A stretch of 64,000 bases of DNA from a virus, in IMG/VR virus record IMGVR_UViG_3300027741_000030, positions 1 through 64,000 of that record; one strand, 5' to 3'. This document shows, in pieces, positions 14,914-22,330 of this stretch. How positions within the stretch are numbered: position 1 is the stretch's first letter; each line of letters opens with the position of its first letter. Both the position numbers and the translations under genes were made by a program. The notes beneath the pieces are model-generated. The model was not told the DNA's origin, did not search any database, and was given only the letters and a program-made list of their open reading frames with translations.

Positions 14914-15516
14914 TTAGAGAAGCATATCCTTTCTTAATACAGATTTTTCATTTCCAGATAGCATAACCAATGAGTATTTATCGCATAAATTTTCTGTTGT
15001 GTGCCATGCATATTTTGAAAACCATATAACATCTCCAGGCTCTAACACAAATGTATCTGGCTCTTCAGTAAATTCTGCTTGCCAATTCCACTCACCGTCA
15101 TAGGACGGGCCATCCTCTGGCCTAGTAATTTTTGCTGGATTATTTTTTGATTCAGCGTTTAATCCAATGTTCCATTTTGTAACACCAGTTAGTTGCCAAT
15201 GAATTACATCAAAATTATCTCTGTGTAGCCTTGCTCCAGGGCGCCTTTTAAAATAATTTTTATACTCCATACTTGCAAGAACGTAGAAATGATTATCTGA
15301 TTCAGGGTAAGCTGCAGAAGCTTGATCTAAAAAATAATTTATTTTATCAGGAATAGATTTATCTTTAATGTAAAGTCTTTGTGTTGGATCATCTTCTGGG
15401 CCATACAAAGCTTTCATTTCTTTTCTTGTAGGGGTAGGTTGATGCCAATTCTTAAATACGGCATAGTGTTTTCCTTCAGATTTAGCTTCTTGAATTAGAT
15501 CAGATAAGGTATTCAT
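14914..15516 (-). CDS. Cupin/JmjC-type 2OG-Fe(II) oxygenase, paralogue
   Basis: A 200-residue paralogue of the 14353 gene: shared HYAVFKNWHQP start, iron ligands His98-Arg-Asp100 and His172, and the LEPGDVIWFSKYAWHTTEN strand. A near-leaderless promoter (TATAAT 8 nt before the ATG) drives the pair leftward. Confidence 0.82.
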   Translation of the reverse strand: MNTLSDLIQEAKSEGKHYAVFKNWHQPTPTRKEMKALYGPEDDPTQRLYIKDKSIPDKINYFLDQASAAYPESDNHFYVLASMEYKNYFKRRPGARLHRDNFDVIHWQLTGVTKWNIGLNAESKNNPAKITRPEDGPSYDGEWNWQAEFTEEPDTFVLEPGDVIWFSKYAWHTTENLCDKYSLVMLSGNEKSVLRKDMLL

Positions 15517-15550
15517 ATATCTATATTATACTATATAGTACATATTGCTT

Positions 15551-15590
15551 GCAATTAGTGAACGAAAAAGTGAAAAATTTCGGCGGTAGA
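15551..15590 (+). repeat. Dispersed GCAATTAGTGAA ... CGGCGGTAGA element, copy 1
   Basis: It shares GCAATTAGTGAA and CGGCGGTAGAG with 17499-17526, in both cases just upstream of a leaderless promoter. A related inverted copy occurs at about 34011-34047. Confidence 0.6.
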
Positions 15591-15627
15591 GCTATCTTTT
15601 TTCCACTACGTGGAGTATAATTGAGAT

Positions 15628-15774
15628 ATGACTGTAAATGCATATTGTGTTGTTTGTAAATCAAATGTGGTCGGCAGGCTGACAGAAATGATAGCTTTAG
15701 AATCAGGCAAATGGCTTTACAAAGGTCAATGCCCTAATTGTTTATATGAGATTAAAAGAATAGTCAAGCAGTAA
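15628..15774 (+). CDS. DUF5679-like zinc-ribbon peptide
   Basis: A 48-residue protein with AYCVVCKS (5-12), a middle strand and GQCPNC (33-38), matching the small DUF5679 ribbon found in actinobacteria and phages. TATAAT (15616-15621) is exactly 6 nt before the ATG, indicating leaderless translation. Confidence 0.75.
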   Translation: MTVNAYCVVCKSNVVGRLTEMIALESGKWLYKGQCPNCLYEIKRIVKQ

Positions 15775-15824
15775 TGATATCTAAATGCTATAATATAAGT
15801 ATCGCACAGAAAATGGGAATTTAA

Positions 15825-16334
15825 ATGCAACCAACAGTAATAGATAATTTTATTTCAGAAGAATCGGCTAAAAAAATTGAGCTGTTCTTAAGACCAAAGG
15901 CTGAGATTAATCCAAAAGGTTTATTTAGCAAACAACTTTATCCTTTTGAGATGAGCCATGAAACTTATATTGAAATTAAATCAATTATTGAAAATATTGA
16001 AAAGCAGTTTGGATTTCCAGAAGATCAAATATCAATTAACAGAGTTTTGTATCAAGTATTACGTGAAGGTGAATTTCTTGGCTATCATGCAGATGCATAC
16101 GGCGGAGTAGAAGGTTATGGGCTTATAGGATATTCTGCATTGCTATATTTAAATAATGATTATGATGGGGGAGAAATTCTTTTCTATGATAAAGAGGGTG
16201 GCCCAACTGAGTATAAGCCAAACCCAGGTACATTAATTTATTTTAAAGGTGATGAAAACTATCCTCATTCAGTTAATAAAGTTATAAAAGGAGAAAGGGC
16301 AAATATTATCCTTTTCTTTGATGTAAAGGGATAG
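15825..16334 (+). CDS. 2OG-Fe(II) oxygenase, P4H-like
   Basis: A 169-residue, minimal P4H-type enzyme: His88-Ala-Asp90, distal His148 and Arg158, with LNNDYDGGEILF and PNPGTLIYF strands. It begins near the core fold with little N-terminal extension. An extended -10 TGCTATAAT (15786-15794) lies upstream, giving a leader of about 25 nt. Confidence 0.9.
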   Translation: MQPTVIDNFISEESAKKIELFLRPKAEINPKGLFSKQLYPFEMSHETYIEIKSIIENIEKQFGFPEDQISINRVLYQVLREGEFLGYHADAYGGVEGYGLIGYSALLYLNNDYDGGEILFYDKEGGPTEYKPNPGTLIYFKGDENYPHSVNKVIKGERANIILFFDVKG

Positions 16335-16348
16335 GGTATAATAGGTTT

Positions 16349-16585
16349 ATGGATAATATTGAATTGAACGACGAAGAGATCTCAAAAAATTACATCTCAG
16401 ATGATGAGCATGTAGATAAATGGAATAATATAGAAAAAGCTTGCTGGGCTGGATATAAGCAGGTTGGCATGAAAAATAAGGGCGGAAAAAAAGTTCCTAA
16501 TTGTGTTCCAATTAATAAAGCAACAGGATTACCAGAAGAACCAACAACTTCTTGGAATGGCGTATTTAAACCAAAGGTAAACTAA
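16349..16585 (+). CDS. Small protein with a CWAGYKQVGMK motif
   Basis: A 78-residue protein with an acidic N-terminus and a basic CWAGYKQVGMKNKGGKKVP segment, a pattern common as a short module in phage proteins. TATAAT (16337-16342) lies 6 nt upstream of the ATG (leaderless type). Role unknown. Confidence 0.65.
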   Translation: MDNIELNDEEISKNYISDDEHVDKWNNIEKACWAGYKQVGMKNKGGKKVPNCVPINKATGLPEEPTTSWNGVFKPKVN

Positions 16586-16686
16586 TGACAAAGAAAAAGA
16601 TAAAGCTTCCCCTTAAAATATGGAAGAACCCAATTAGATACATCAAGTTTCATAGAGCATTAAATAAGATCAAGAAAACAATTTAA
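16585..16686 (+). CDS. 33-residue highly basic peptide
   Basis: Rich in Lys/Arg with an amphipathic helix. Start and stop overlap both neighbours (TAATG). It may bind nucleic acid or membranes. Confidence 0.5.
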   Translation: MTKKKIKLPLKIWKNPIRYIKFHRALNKIKKTI

Positions 16687-16853
16687 TGGGCATATTAGAT
16701 AACCTAGAATCGCATTGGGAAAAAGCAGACAAAGTAGAGTCATGCTATTTCTGTCAAAACATGGCTAAGTATAACGATGTAGCTCAAATTGAACAATCAT
16801 ATCAAATAATAGGCGTATGTGAACGTCATTCATTTAAAGGATTATCATCATAA
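16686..16853 (+). CDS. 55-residue zinc-binding peptide
   Basis: CYFC (20-23) and CERH (45-48) suggest a CCCH zinc site. It is start-stop coupled on both sides. Confidence 0.55.
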   Translation: MGILDNLESHWEKADKVESCYFCQNMAKYNDVAQIEQSYQIIGVCERHSFKGLSS

Positions 16854-17467
16854 TGAATATACATACTAAAATAGGCAATAAAGGTTTATATGTAACAGAT
16901 TGCATAGATCAAGAGCATCTAGAGGCATTCTTTGAAATTGATGGCAAACAACATGAAAATGATATGAGAAACTACCTGGGTTACAGATTTGAATCACATA
17001 TAGGAAACAAATTTGAATCACAGATTAATAAAGATTTATTTAAATATCTAACTGAAGCATTTCGTAGTGTAATTTTTGAATACATTAATCAATCTAATAA
17101 AAATGTATCTGATTATCTATTCCCAGATCATTTTAAGACAGCACACTGGAAGCTGGACAAGCCATTAGGCCCTCATAAAGATTCAATTGAGTATGGGGCT
17201 GCATTGGAAAGTATTGGCCCAAGACCAATTATAAGCTCACTTGCTTATCTAACCGATAATTATGAAGGCGGAGAAATATATTTTCCAGATTTTGATATTT
17301 CTTTAAGACCAAGTCCTGGCTCTATAATTGTATTTGACTCTGATACTACTCATGGGGTAAATGGAGTAATAAGCGGTACAAGAAAAACAATGTCTTACAA
17401 CCTACATAGTATAAACTCTCCTCATATAGAAGATCTTAAAAAGGTTGGATATCACACAATATCCTAG
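16853..17467 (+). CDS. 2OG-Fe(II) oxygenase, P4H-like
   Basis: A 204-residue enzyme with His108-Lys-Asp110, distal His167 and Arg177, and the strands LTDNYEGGEIYFP and PSPGSIIVFDS. It is similar in layout to the degenerate 13788 protein but with intact ligands. Its ATG overlaps the previous stop. Confidence 0.92.
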   Translation: MNIHTKIGNKGLYVTDCIDQEHLEAFFEIDGKQHENDMRNYLGYRFESHIGNKFESQINKDLFKYLTEAFRSVIFEYINQSNKNVSDYLFPDHFKTAHWKLDKPLGPHKDSIEYGAALESIGPRPIISSLAYLTDNYEGGEIYFPDFDISLRPSPGSIIVFDSDTTHGVNGVISGTRKTMSYNLHSINSPHIEDLKKVGYHTIS

Positions 17468-17498
17468 TCAACTAATATTATATAGAACTATATTGATC

Positions 17499-17526
17499 GC
17501 AATTAGTGAAAGCGGCGGCGGTAGAG
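17499..17526 (+). repeat. Dispersed GCAATTAGTGAA ... CGGCGGTAGA element, copy 2
   Basis: GCAATTAGTGAA followed after a short gap by GCGGCGGCGGTAGAG, as at 15551, immediately before the promoter at 17533. Confidence 0.6.
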
Positions 17527-17532
17527 ACCATA

Positions 17533-17561
17533 TTGACAGTACCTGTCATATATACTATAAT
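17533..17561 (+). promoter_or_regulatory. Perfect sigma70-type promoter
   Basis: TTGACA (17533-17538), a 17-nt spacer and TATAAT (17556-17561). The ATG at 17568 begins 6 nt after the -10. It is one of the most consensus-like promoters in the window. Confidence 0.88.
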
Positions 17562-17567
17562 GTAAGT

Positions 17568-17753
17568 ATGCATGATCATTTATTTCAATTGGACTTGGAC
17601 GGGCAGGTAACCTGCTCTAATTGTCATTGCATGGACGATGAACGGGACAATTCAGGTTCCTATAATGGTAGTAGAGCGGTTTCCGAAACCGATAATGAAG
17701 GTCCGATTCCCTCACCTGAAGCCATGTTCGAGACACAGATAGATTTTGAATAA
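17568..17753 (+). CDS. 61-residue acidic protein with CxxC-xC
   Basis: It begins leaderless at 17568. CSNCHC (16-21) lies near the start and the remainder is acidic and probably disordered. Function unknown. The stop overlaps the next ATG. Confidence 0.6.
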   Translation: MHDHLFQLDLDGQVTCSNCHCMDDERDNSGSYNGSRAVSETDNEGPIPSPEAMFETQIDFE

Positions 17754-18013
17754 TGGCTAAAAAGAAGAAATATAAAGGTATGTCTAGGGCATCAATTGCT
17801 GCTGAAAAACAGAAAAGCTTATCTGATATTGAAAAAACTAGACGTAAGCTTGATGCAATTAAAGGGCGGGAACTGACAAGTATCAGACTTTCAGCCAATG
17901 ATATGATAGAACTTAATAAGGCAATACAAGACCTAGATAAGAATAAAGCTTTGATTGAAGATACATATAAGGGAACCCCTGGACAAAAGGTTTCAACTTG
18001 GACAAGGAAATGA
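17753..18013 (+). CDS. Basic coiled-coil protein, unknown
   Basis: An 86-residue protein with a very basic start (MAKKKKYKGMSR) and heptad-like helical middle (about 20-70). It may bind nucleic acid. No family recognised. Confidence 0.6.
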   Translation: MAKKKKYKGMSRASIAAEKQKSLSDIEKTRRKLDAIKGRELTSIRLSANDMIELNKAIQDLDKNKALIEDTYKGTPGQKVSTWTRK

Positions 18014-18025
18014 TACAATAAAGCT

Positions 18026-18139
18026 ATGACTGAAGTAAAAGTCCCAGGATATAAGCAAAATCCACCAGATTGGTGCGATGACTGTAATGCTGCTCCAGGT
18101 GGAGAGTGTCCAGATTGTGGATGCACTCATAATTGTTGA
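18026..18139 (+). CDS. 37-residue zinc-finger peptide
   Basis: Six Cys (WCDDC, CPDCGC, C-terminal C). TACAAT (18014-18019) sits 6 nt before the ATG (leaderless type). Confidence 0.55.
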   Translation: MTEVKVPGYKQNPPDWCDDCNAAPGGECPDCGCTHNC

Positions 18140-18152
18140 AAGACGGGAACTG

Positions 18153-18341
18153 ATGATAGAACTACTACTAATAGCCATAACATGGTATATAACCAAGGTA
18201 TATTATACAAGATCCTTAGAGATAAATAGACCAGAAGATGACTCTGATCTAATTAAGGCTACATGCTATAAATGTGCTCGATCAGAGTATATTCATACAG
18301 ATAACCTACGTGTTCCATACTACTGCATGAGTTGTAAGTAA
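18153..18341 (+). CDS. Membrane-anchored zinc-ribbon protein
   Basis: A 62-residue protein. An N-terminal membrane helix (2-14) precedes a domain with CYKC and CMSC. It is coupled to the next gene by TAATG. It resembles the larger protein at 3739 in design. Confidence 0.6.
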   Translation: MIELLLIAITWYITKVYYTRSLEINRPEDDSDLIKATCYKCARSEYIHTDNLRVPYYCMSCK

Positions 18342-18571
18342 TGTATTGGTCGTATATCTTAGCAGTCATTGGAGTCACAGGGACATTCTTTGTAGGACGC
18401 AAGGTTATATGGGCATGGCTTGTATTACTGGTAAATGAGTGTCTATGGATGATATACGCTATTACTACTAAGCAGTACGGATTTATCCTTGCAGCAATAG
18501 CCTATGGCGCAGTTTATATTAGATCTTACGTTCATTGGTCTAAAGAGCCTGTAAATGAGATTCACTTATGA
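18341..18571 (+). CDS. Small polytopic membrane protein
   Basis: A 76-residue protein with about three membrane segments (about 3-18, 23-41, 47-64) rich in Trp and Ile. It weakly recalls truncated PnuC-like phage membrane proteins, but this is not firm. Confidence 0.6.
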   Translation: MYWSYILAVIGVTGTFFVGRKVIWAWLVLLVNECLWMIYAITTKQYGFILAAIAYGAVYIRSYVHWSKEPVNEIHL

Positions 18572-18744
18572 AGAAAATGATGATAGCTGATTTGATCAAA
18601 GCATCTGAAATGCCAGAACCTGGTGATTCAGAGGATGCAGGGATAGAGAATGATCTCAATACAGCAGGATATTCTACAGGCAAATGGTCAGATGACGATG
18701 ATATGCATCCTACAATAACTCCTCTATTTGGACCAAATAGGTAG
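18568..18744 (+). CDS. 58-residue acidic protein, unknown
   Basis: It overlaps the previous gene by 4 bp (ATGA). An N-terminal helix precedes an acidic run (WSDDDDMH). It is the last plus-strand gene before the strand switch. Confidence 0.55.
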   Translation: MKKMMIADLIKASEMPEPGDSEDAGIENDLNTAGYSTGKWSDDDDMHPTITPLFGPNR

Positions 18745-18804
18745 CTAACTCCTATATCCCCCTCCCAATTATCTCCTCTTATATAGCCCTTAGAAGGCTT
18801 ATAT

Positions 18805-18831
18805 AGTGGAGTAAAGTGGAGCATAGTGGAG
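18805..18831 (+). repeat. Three AGTGGAG iterons at 10-bp spacing
   Basis: AGTGGAG starts at 18805, 18815 and 18825, so the copies face the same side of the helix. This phasing is typical of protein-binding iterons. Confidence 0.6.
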
Positions 18832-19073
18832 AATTTATACTCTAGATTCATATCAATATACTATAGTTATATCTATCTAAACATATCTATGTAATTGAGC
18901 ATACCCCATCATAAACGTAATGTCAATAGGACAATTCGGACATATATAGCAGCATATTGATCCATATTTGTCAATAAATTTTATGAGGAATTTTGATCTA
19001 TTTTGCCATATTCTCTACAGATTTGTCGACATTCTATAATGATTATATATTTAATTAGACATATTTTGTAGCA

Positions 19074-19170
19074 TTTTCAGGGATTTTTGTCAAGCTTTCG
19101 TAAATAGAAAATTTGGCCCTAGCTTTCAGGGATTTTGATTAATTGGTCGTAAATAGAAAAATTTGCCCTC
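19074..19170. repeat. Tandem CAGGG-N16-CGTAA repeats
   Basis: Two copies (CAGGG at 19078 and 19127; CGTAA at 19099 and 19148) 49 bp apart, each followed by AAATAGAAAA-ATTTG-CCCT. Related copies with a 15-nt spacer lie at 22331, 24140, 25437, 27238 and 28480. Confidence 0.75.
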
Positions 19171-19197
19171 ATGCTCACACACAAAAAATCCACAGGA

Positions 19198-19218
19198 TGT
19201 GGATAACCCTGTGGATAA
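19198..19218 (-). other. Two exact DnaA boxes
   Basis: TGTGGATAA (reverse complement TTATCCACA) occurs at 19198-19206 and 19210-19218, spaced 12 bp. Single or paired copies recur at 25472, 27251 and 27272 inside the dispersed repeats. Confidence 0.7.
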
Positions 19219-19273
19219 TTTGGGCTAGATATGTTTATCTATCTAACCAGGCATTCATCTATTCATATATGCC

Positions 19274-19648
19274 TTAATTGAATGGATCTAGTTCTTCACT
19301 CCGCCATCCAAACTTATATGTGGCTTTTGGTTCTTCCCGCTTTTTAACTGTATAAGAACGAGAGGGTAACTTAAGATTATTTAAGTTGTTATCTTGCTGA
19401 TATGATTTAATACATTCATTTAATTCATTAGCAAGAGATAAACCTTCGGTTGATTCACCTCTATTTGAATATACATTATATAACTTTGCTTGCTCTGATA
19501 TAACTGACACAATCATTTCCATAACTCTGTCAATTGTATACAATGGCTGTTCCGCCAAATATCTACCAAAGACTGTCGGATTAAACCAATGGTCATCCAT
19601 TAGATTAACTAATGATTCTGCTACTTTGATTTCAGGTGACTTACTCAT
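19274..19648 (-). CDS. Hypothetical helical protein, 124 residues
   Basis: ATG 19648 is chosen because AGGCGGAAT lies just before it and upstream codons run through the promoter. Mostly helical (about 8-85) with a basic tail. No family recognised. It has a canonical promoter at 19673-19701. Confidence 0.65.
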   Translation of the reverse strand: MSKSPEIKVAESLVNLMDDHWFNPTVFGRYLAEQPLYTIDRVMEMIVSVISEQAKLYNVYSNRGESTEGLSLANELNECIKSYQQDNNLNNLKLPSRSYTVKKREEPKATYKFGWRSEELDPFN

Positions 19649-19672
19649 ATTCCGCCTTCCGCCTAACTGTCG

Positions 19673-19701
19673 ATTATACCAAAAATAAGAGACGGGGTCA
19701 A
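19673..19701 (-). promoter_or_regulatory. Sigma70-type promoter overlapping a terminator
   Basis: On the minus strand TTGACC, 17 nt, then TATAAT. The -35 lies inside the 3' arm of the upstream gene's terminator hairpin, so readthrough and initiation may interact. Confidence 0.75.
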
Positions 19702-19725
19702 GGACCAACGAGCCCCAACCCCGTC
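19682..19725 (-). terminator. Intrinsic terminator of the Lsr2-like gene
   Basis: GACGGGGT pairs with ACCCCGTC across a 19-nt loop, followed on the minus strand by TCTTATTTTT. Confidence 0.8.
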
Positions 19726-19732
19726 CCAAGTT

Positions 19733-19879
19733 TTACTTCGCCTTGTTTGTTACTTCCTTGGTGAAGACAACGCCTGCCTTCTCAGCTTCCGCTAGAGCTA
19801 CCTTAGCTGCTCCTGAGAAACGACCACGTACACCTACTGTAATGCCTTGAGCTTTTAGATATTCACGCTTTGTTGCCAT
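19733..19879 (-). CDS. Lsr2-like DNA-binding peptide
   Basis: A 48-residue protein. TKREYLKAQGITVGVRGRFS (3-22), then GAAKVALAEAEKAG, matches the short helix-RGR-helix DNA-binding domain of Lsr2, where an RGR loop inserts into the AT minor groove. It lacks the Lsr2 dimerisation half. It could silence or compete at AT-rich host or phage DNA. It has a TTTACA-N17-TATAAT promoter and a good AAAGGGG site, and ends in a strong terminator, so it is a monocistronic gene. Confidence 0.7.
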   Translation of the reverse strand: MATKREYLKAQGITVGVRGRFSGAAKVALAEAEKAGVVFTKEVTNKAK

Positions 19880-19915
19880 TTGTTTATCCCCTTTCAAGAG
19901 ATGATATTTGTTTCA

Positions 19916-19944
19916 ATTATACAAGATATCCACGAATTTGTAAA
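19916..19944 (-). promoter_or_regulatory. Promoter of the Lsr2-like gene
   Basis: Minus strand TTTACA, 17 nt, TATAAT. The transcript would carry a leader of about 30 nt with an AAAGGGG site. Confidence 0.75.
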
Positions 19945-19971
19945 TACCCCCGTAAGACCAAATTTTGGCCC

Positions 19972-20112
19972 TCAATTTTGATCGCTTAGTTCCATTCTAT
20001 CTTTAATTAATTTAGCAATGATGTTGTGAGCCTCGATGTTTTCTGTTTCGCTGCCACCCCACAAAAGCTTTTGTGCTGTATTTAATTGATCATTGATGTA
20101 CTGATCACTCAT
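19972..20112 (-). CDS. 46-residue helical protein, unknown
   Basis: ATG 20112 overlaps the stop of the upstream gene. Predicted helical and acidic; no motif. Confidence 0.55.
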   Translation of the reverse strand: MSDQYINDQLNTAQKLLWGGSETENIEAHNIIAKLIKDRMELSDQN

Positions 20113-20425
20113 CCTCATCCTCGTCATCCTCCTCGTCTTCTTCGAACATTGTGTCAACAATGTAGTCACGATTAGTCATCCATTCAAGGACATCATCTTG
20201 GTGTTGTTCGGCACCATACTCCAAGGAAAACCCTTGCCCAGCCTCTACAGCCTCGCACAGGTGGTCCCACATTTGGTCCTGGGTTACTTTGGCCTTGTAT
20301 GTCTCATCTTCTAGGATGTTGTTAATAGTCGACCAGGTCCAAAGCCATACCATGGACAAGCCGAGGTCGGTGGTATCTAGAATCTCTAGACATTTATTTA
20401 GTTTATCTTTATCTTCAGGCTTCAT
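20105..20425 (-). CDS. Hypothetical protein with poly-acidic tail
   Basis: A 106-residue protein with a helical Trp-containing body and a C-terminus that is almost wholly Asp/Glu (last 15 residues). Such tails occur in DNA mimics and in proteins that bind basic partners. The stop/start overlap with the upstream gene (ATGA) implies coupling. Confidence 0.65.
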   Translation of the reverse strand: MKPEDKDKLNKCLEILDTTDLGLSMVWLWTWSTINNILEDETYKAKVTQDQMWDHLCEAVEAGQGFSLEYGAEQHQDDVLEWMTNRDYIVDTMFEEDEEDDEDEDE

Positions 20426-20691
20426 AGTGTACGTTCTCCAATCGCAAATGATAGTTGATATGTTAGATTATATATATCTGCTAATGTATCAAGGGCACCT
20501 TCACATCTTGTGCGTTCCATTGAATCCATTGCTTCTTCTGATTCTTCTTCTGTCTCAATAGCGCTAGCCAATTGCTGTTCTGCAATTAGCATGAGGTTCT
20601 TTAGTTCCCCGTGCATTATATCTAATCCACTAACACCGTAGTTGACCAAACGTTGTAAATGGGGCGGGAGCCCAATGTCTTCATTATTCAT
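20422..20691 (-). CDS. Hypothetical 89-residue helical protein
   Basis: The ATG at 20691 has AAAGG 7 nt upstream. Two long helices and no motif. It overlaps the Zn-ribbon gene upstream. Confidence 0.6.
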   Translation of the reverse strand: MNNEDIGLPPHLQRLVNYGVSGLDIMHGELKNLMLIAEQQLASAIETEEESEEAMDSMERTRCEGALDTLADIYNLTYQLSFAIGERTL

Positions 20692-21010
20692 TATCATACC
20701 TTTCGTTAGTAGAGTTCATTATATCAGTAGCCACTGACAACAAATGTTCTGTTGCTATAATTTGTCCTTTAATATTATCTATCTTAGAACCATCATAGTC
20801 TCTAGTGTTTAAGTATTCATCATAGAATTTATCATAGTCCTGGTTAAGACTAATTAGATGTATGTTCATATACTCTAGGAATTTAGAAGACTTTGTTTCT
20901 ATTTTATTATATTCCTCTTGGTCACATCTATAGCATGTAACATTTTCATCCTCCGTATAAAGCATTCCTGCCCCACAGGAGGCACACCATGATTGGTCAC
21001 GCATTCCCAT
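20684..21010 (-). CDS. Zinc-ribbon plus coiled-coil protein
   Basis: A 108-residue protein. CASC (9-12) and CYRC (26-29) form a ribbon, followed by a helical region of about 70 residues. GGGAGAG precedes the start. Function unknown. Confidence 0.65.
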   Translation of the reverse strand: MGMRDQSWCASCGAGMLYTEDENVTCYRCDQEEYNKIETKSSKFLEYMNIHLISLNQDYDKFYDEYLNTRDYDGSKIDNIKGQIIATEHLLSVATDIMNSTNERYDNE

Positions 21011-21119
21011 AATAATACTCTCCCGTTTCTCTATTGAAGTATCTTACCATAGAGCACTGACATGTAAAAATTCCAGGGACATCTGAACACTCCCAGTAAT
21101 GCTGACATTTAGCCCCCAT
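20997..21119 (-). CDS. 40-residue Cys-rich peptide
   Basis: Coupled by TAATG to the upstream gene and overlapping the next. Cys at 5, 11, 20 and 22 with His7 could bind zinc. Confidence 0.5.
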   Translation of the reverse strand: MGAKCQHYWECSDVPGIFTCQCSMVRYFNRETGEYYYGNA

Positions 21120-21292
21120 TATTCAAAATACCCTTCTGCCCATAGGCCTTGCATAAAACTGACAGCCATTTCTAAATCATTCCTTAGTTCTGTCTTATCC
21201 ATTAAATCGGACGGGGTCCTAAGATAAAAAAGCTTTGCGTCATGTACAGCATTAATCATCTTGTTTAGATCGGATTCAGTATAACCTAACAT
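21119..21292 (-). CDS. 57-residue helical protein, unknown
   Basis: Start-stop overlaps on both sides place it in the Api92-like operon. Predicted helical with an aromatic end. No family recognised. Confidence 0.55.
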   Translation of the reverse strand: MLGYTESDLNKMINAVHDAKLFYLRTPSDLMDKTELRNDLEMAVSFMQGLWAEGYFE

Positions 21293-21444
21293 TATGCAAC
21301 CTCATATTCATGTAAGTAGTTTAAGACATTGTGAATAATACAATCACAATCTTCTCCGCCCATATTATCCATAAATTCTAAGTGACTAGAATTATCTTCA
21401 TAGATAATAGTAATTACTTTATCAAATAGTTCTATATTGCTCAT
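21292..21444 (-). CDS. 50-residue acidic protein, unknown
   Basis: Translation-coupled (TAATG) to the next gene and overlapping the Api92-like gene by 4 bp. GGEDCDCIIHN holds two Cys and one His. Confidence 0.55.
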   Translation of the reverse strand: MSNIELFDKVITIIYEDNSSHLEFMDNMGGEDCDCIIHNVLNYLHEYEVA

Positions 21445-22217
21445 GCCTCCACCTTTTCTTTAGGCTCTAATAATACACTATGGGTCTGACATTTTGCCAT
21501 TGCCTCTTCATCTTGCCAAGAGCCTTGATTACAGTTTGAGCAGAATTCACCGCAGTCATCTTCGCAATAACTCAATGTATCGTAAGACTGGCAAGCATAG
21601 CAACGGTTCTCCCATTCAGCCAATTCTTTTACTTCACCACGGACAATCTCATATTCTCCACCCCAACCTGTCTCTTCCTCAAACTCTAATGTAAGCAGGC
21701 AGTTGGGAACAAGATTACTTAGTTTAGTTAAGATAGTTACAGCAGGTGACCAAGCAGTTTCATATTTGTAGACAAGCCAGTTGTCATCACCTTCTGATTT
21801 GTATTCAAGCAATTCTGTTTCAGGATATTCATCTTCATCACGGACAGCAACATCCCACTTAGTTCCCCAGTTAGATGTATTCCACGAATACCAATCTTTT
21901 TGAGTCTTAGCAAACTCAACAGACTTGCGGAACCAATCAGGGTCATTCTGAATATCATAGTTGCCACGAGAAGGTTGGCAGGCATATTCCTCATCAGTAA
22001 TACCGTCATCCTTATATGAGTGGATGTTATGAAAAGCAAACACAGGATTATTATATTCAACTAATTTAATTTTGGTGGGGAAACCCGAAGAACTAATATC
22101 ACCCATACCATATGTCTCTTGTGCTAATGTAAAAGGCTTATTCAATCTATCTTTAATCATATCTACCTCAGACTTAGGTCCTTGGATAGTTAATGTGTTA
22201 TATACCCAATTTGGCAT
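21441..22217 (-). CDS. Api92-like / ferredoxin-fold phage protein
   Basis: A 258-residue protein. MPNWVYNTLTIQGPKSEV and the following NKPF segment are typical of Api92/YubB-like (DUF1281-related) phage and plasmid proteins, as is the WGTKWDV segment (about 118-124). The C-terminus adds a Cys-rich tail (CYACQSYDTLSYCEDDC) with eight Cys, probably a zinc domain. Role unknown. It heads an operon with promoter TGTCAG-N10-TATAAT at 22245-22266. Confidence 0.75.
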   Translation of the reverse strand: MPNWVYNTLTIQGPKSEVDMIKDRLNKPFTLAQETYGMGDISSSGFPTKIKLVEYNNPVFAFHNIHSYKDDGITDEEYACQPSRGNYDIQNDPDWFRKSVEFAKTQKDWYSWNTSNWGTKWDVAVRDEDEYPETELLEYKSEGDDNWLVYKYETAWSPAVTILTKLSNLVPNCLLTLEFEEETGWGGEYEIVRGEVKELAEWENRCYACQSYDTLSYCEDDCGEFCSNCNQGSWQDEEAMAKCQTHSVLLEPKEKVEA

Positions 22218-22244
22218 TTTATATCCTTTCGTTGATATGGCTTA

Positions 22245-22266
22245 ATTATACAATGGACCACTGACA
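22245..22266 (-). promoter_or_regulatory. TGTCAG-N10-TATAAT promoter
   Basis: Minus strand AAATGTCAG, then TATAAT 10 nt after TGTCAG. The leader holds CAACGAAAGGA before ATG 22217. Member of the minus-block promoter family. Confidence 0.8.
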
Positions 22267-22284
22267 TTTGGGAAGAGTATATCG

Positions 22285-22328
22285 TGTGATACACACCACA
22301 TCCTCCAAGCTATGTGGTCAAGATCACA
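22285..22328. promoter_or_regulatory. Two CRP-like palindromes
   Basis: TGTGA-N6-CCACA (22285-22300) and TGTGG-N6-TCACA (22313-22328), each one base off TGTGA-N6-TCACA, upstream of the 22245 promoter. The second ends 7 nt before the CAGGG of the next repeat. Confidence 0.65.
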
Positions 22329-22330
22329 GA

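Larger units (their letters stand above)
18745..19273. other. Non-coding AT-rich block between convergent operons; candidate origin
   Basis: No gene is visible in 529 bp. It holds an imperfect hairpin (18776-18808) that may end plus-strand transcription, three AGTGGAG copies at exact 10-bp steps (18805-18831), a very AT-rich section, two tandem CAGGG-N16-CGTAA repeats, and two exact DnaA-box sequences (TGTGGATAA). This make-up suits a replication origin, but the flanking genes converge, so a terminus or regulatory region is also possible. Confidence 0.5.

Noticed and set aside
18341-18571. PnuC transporter
   Set aside because: The protein is far too short and lacks the conserved nicotinamide-riboside-binding residues; listed only as a membrane protein.
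21041-21062. TGTCAG-N10-TAAGAT match
   Set aside because: It lies inside a small gene where Thr-Cys-Gln codons create the box; not counted as a promoter.
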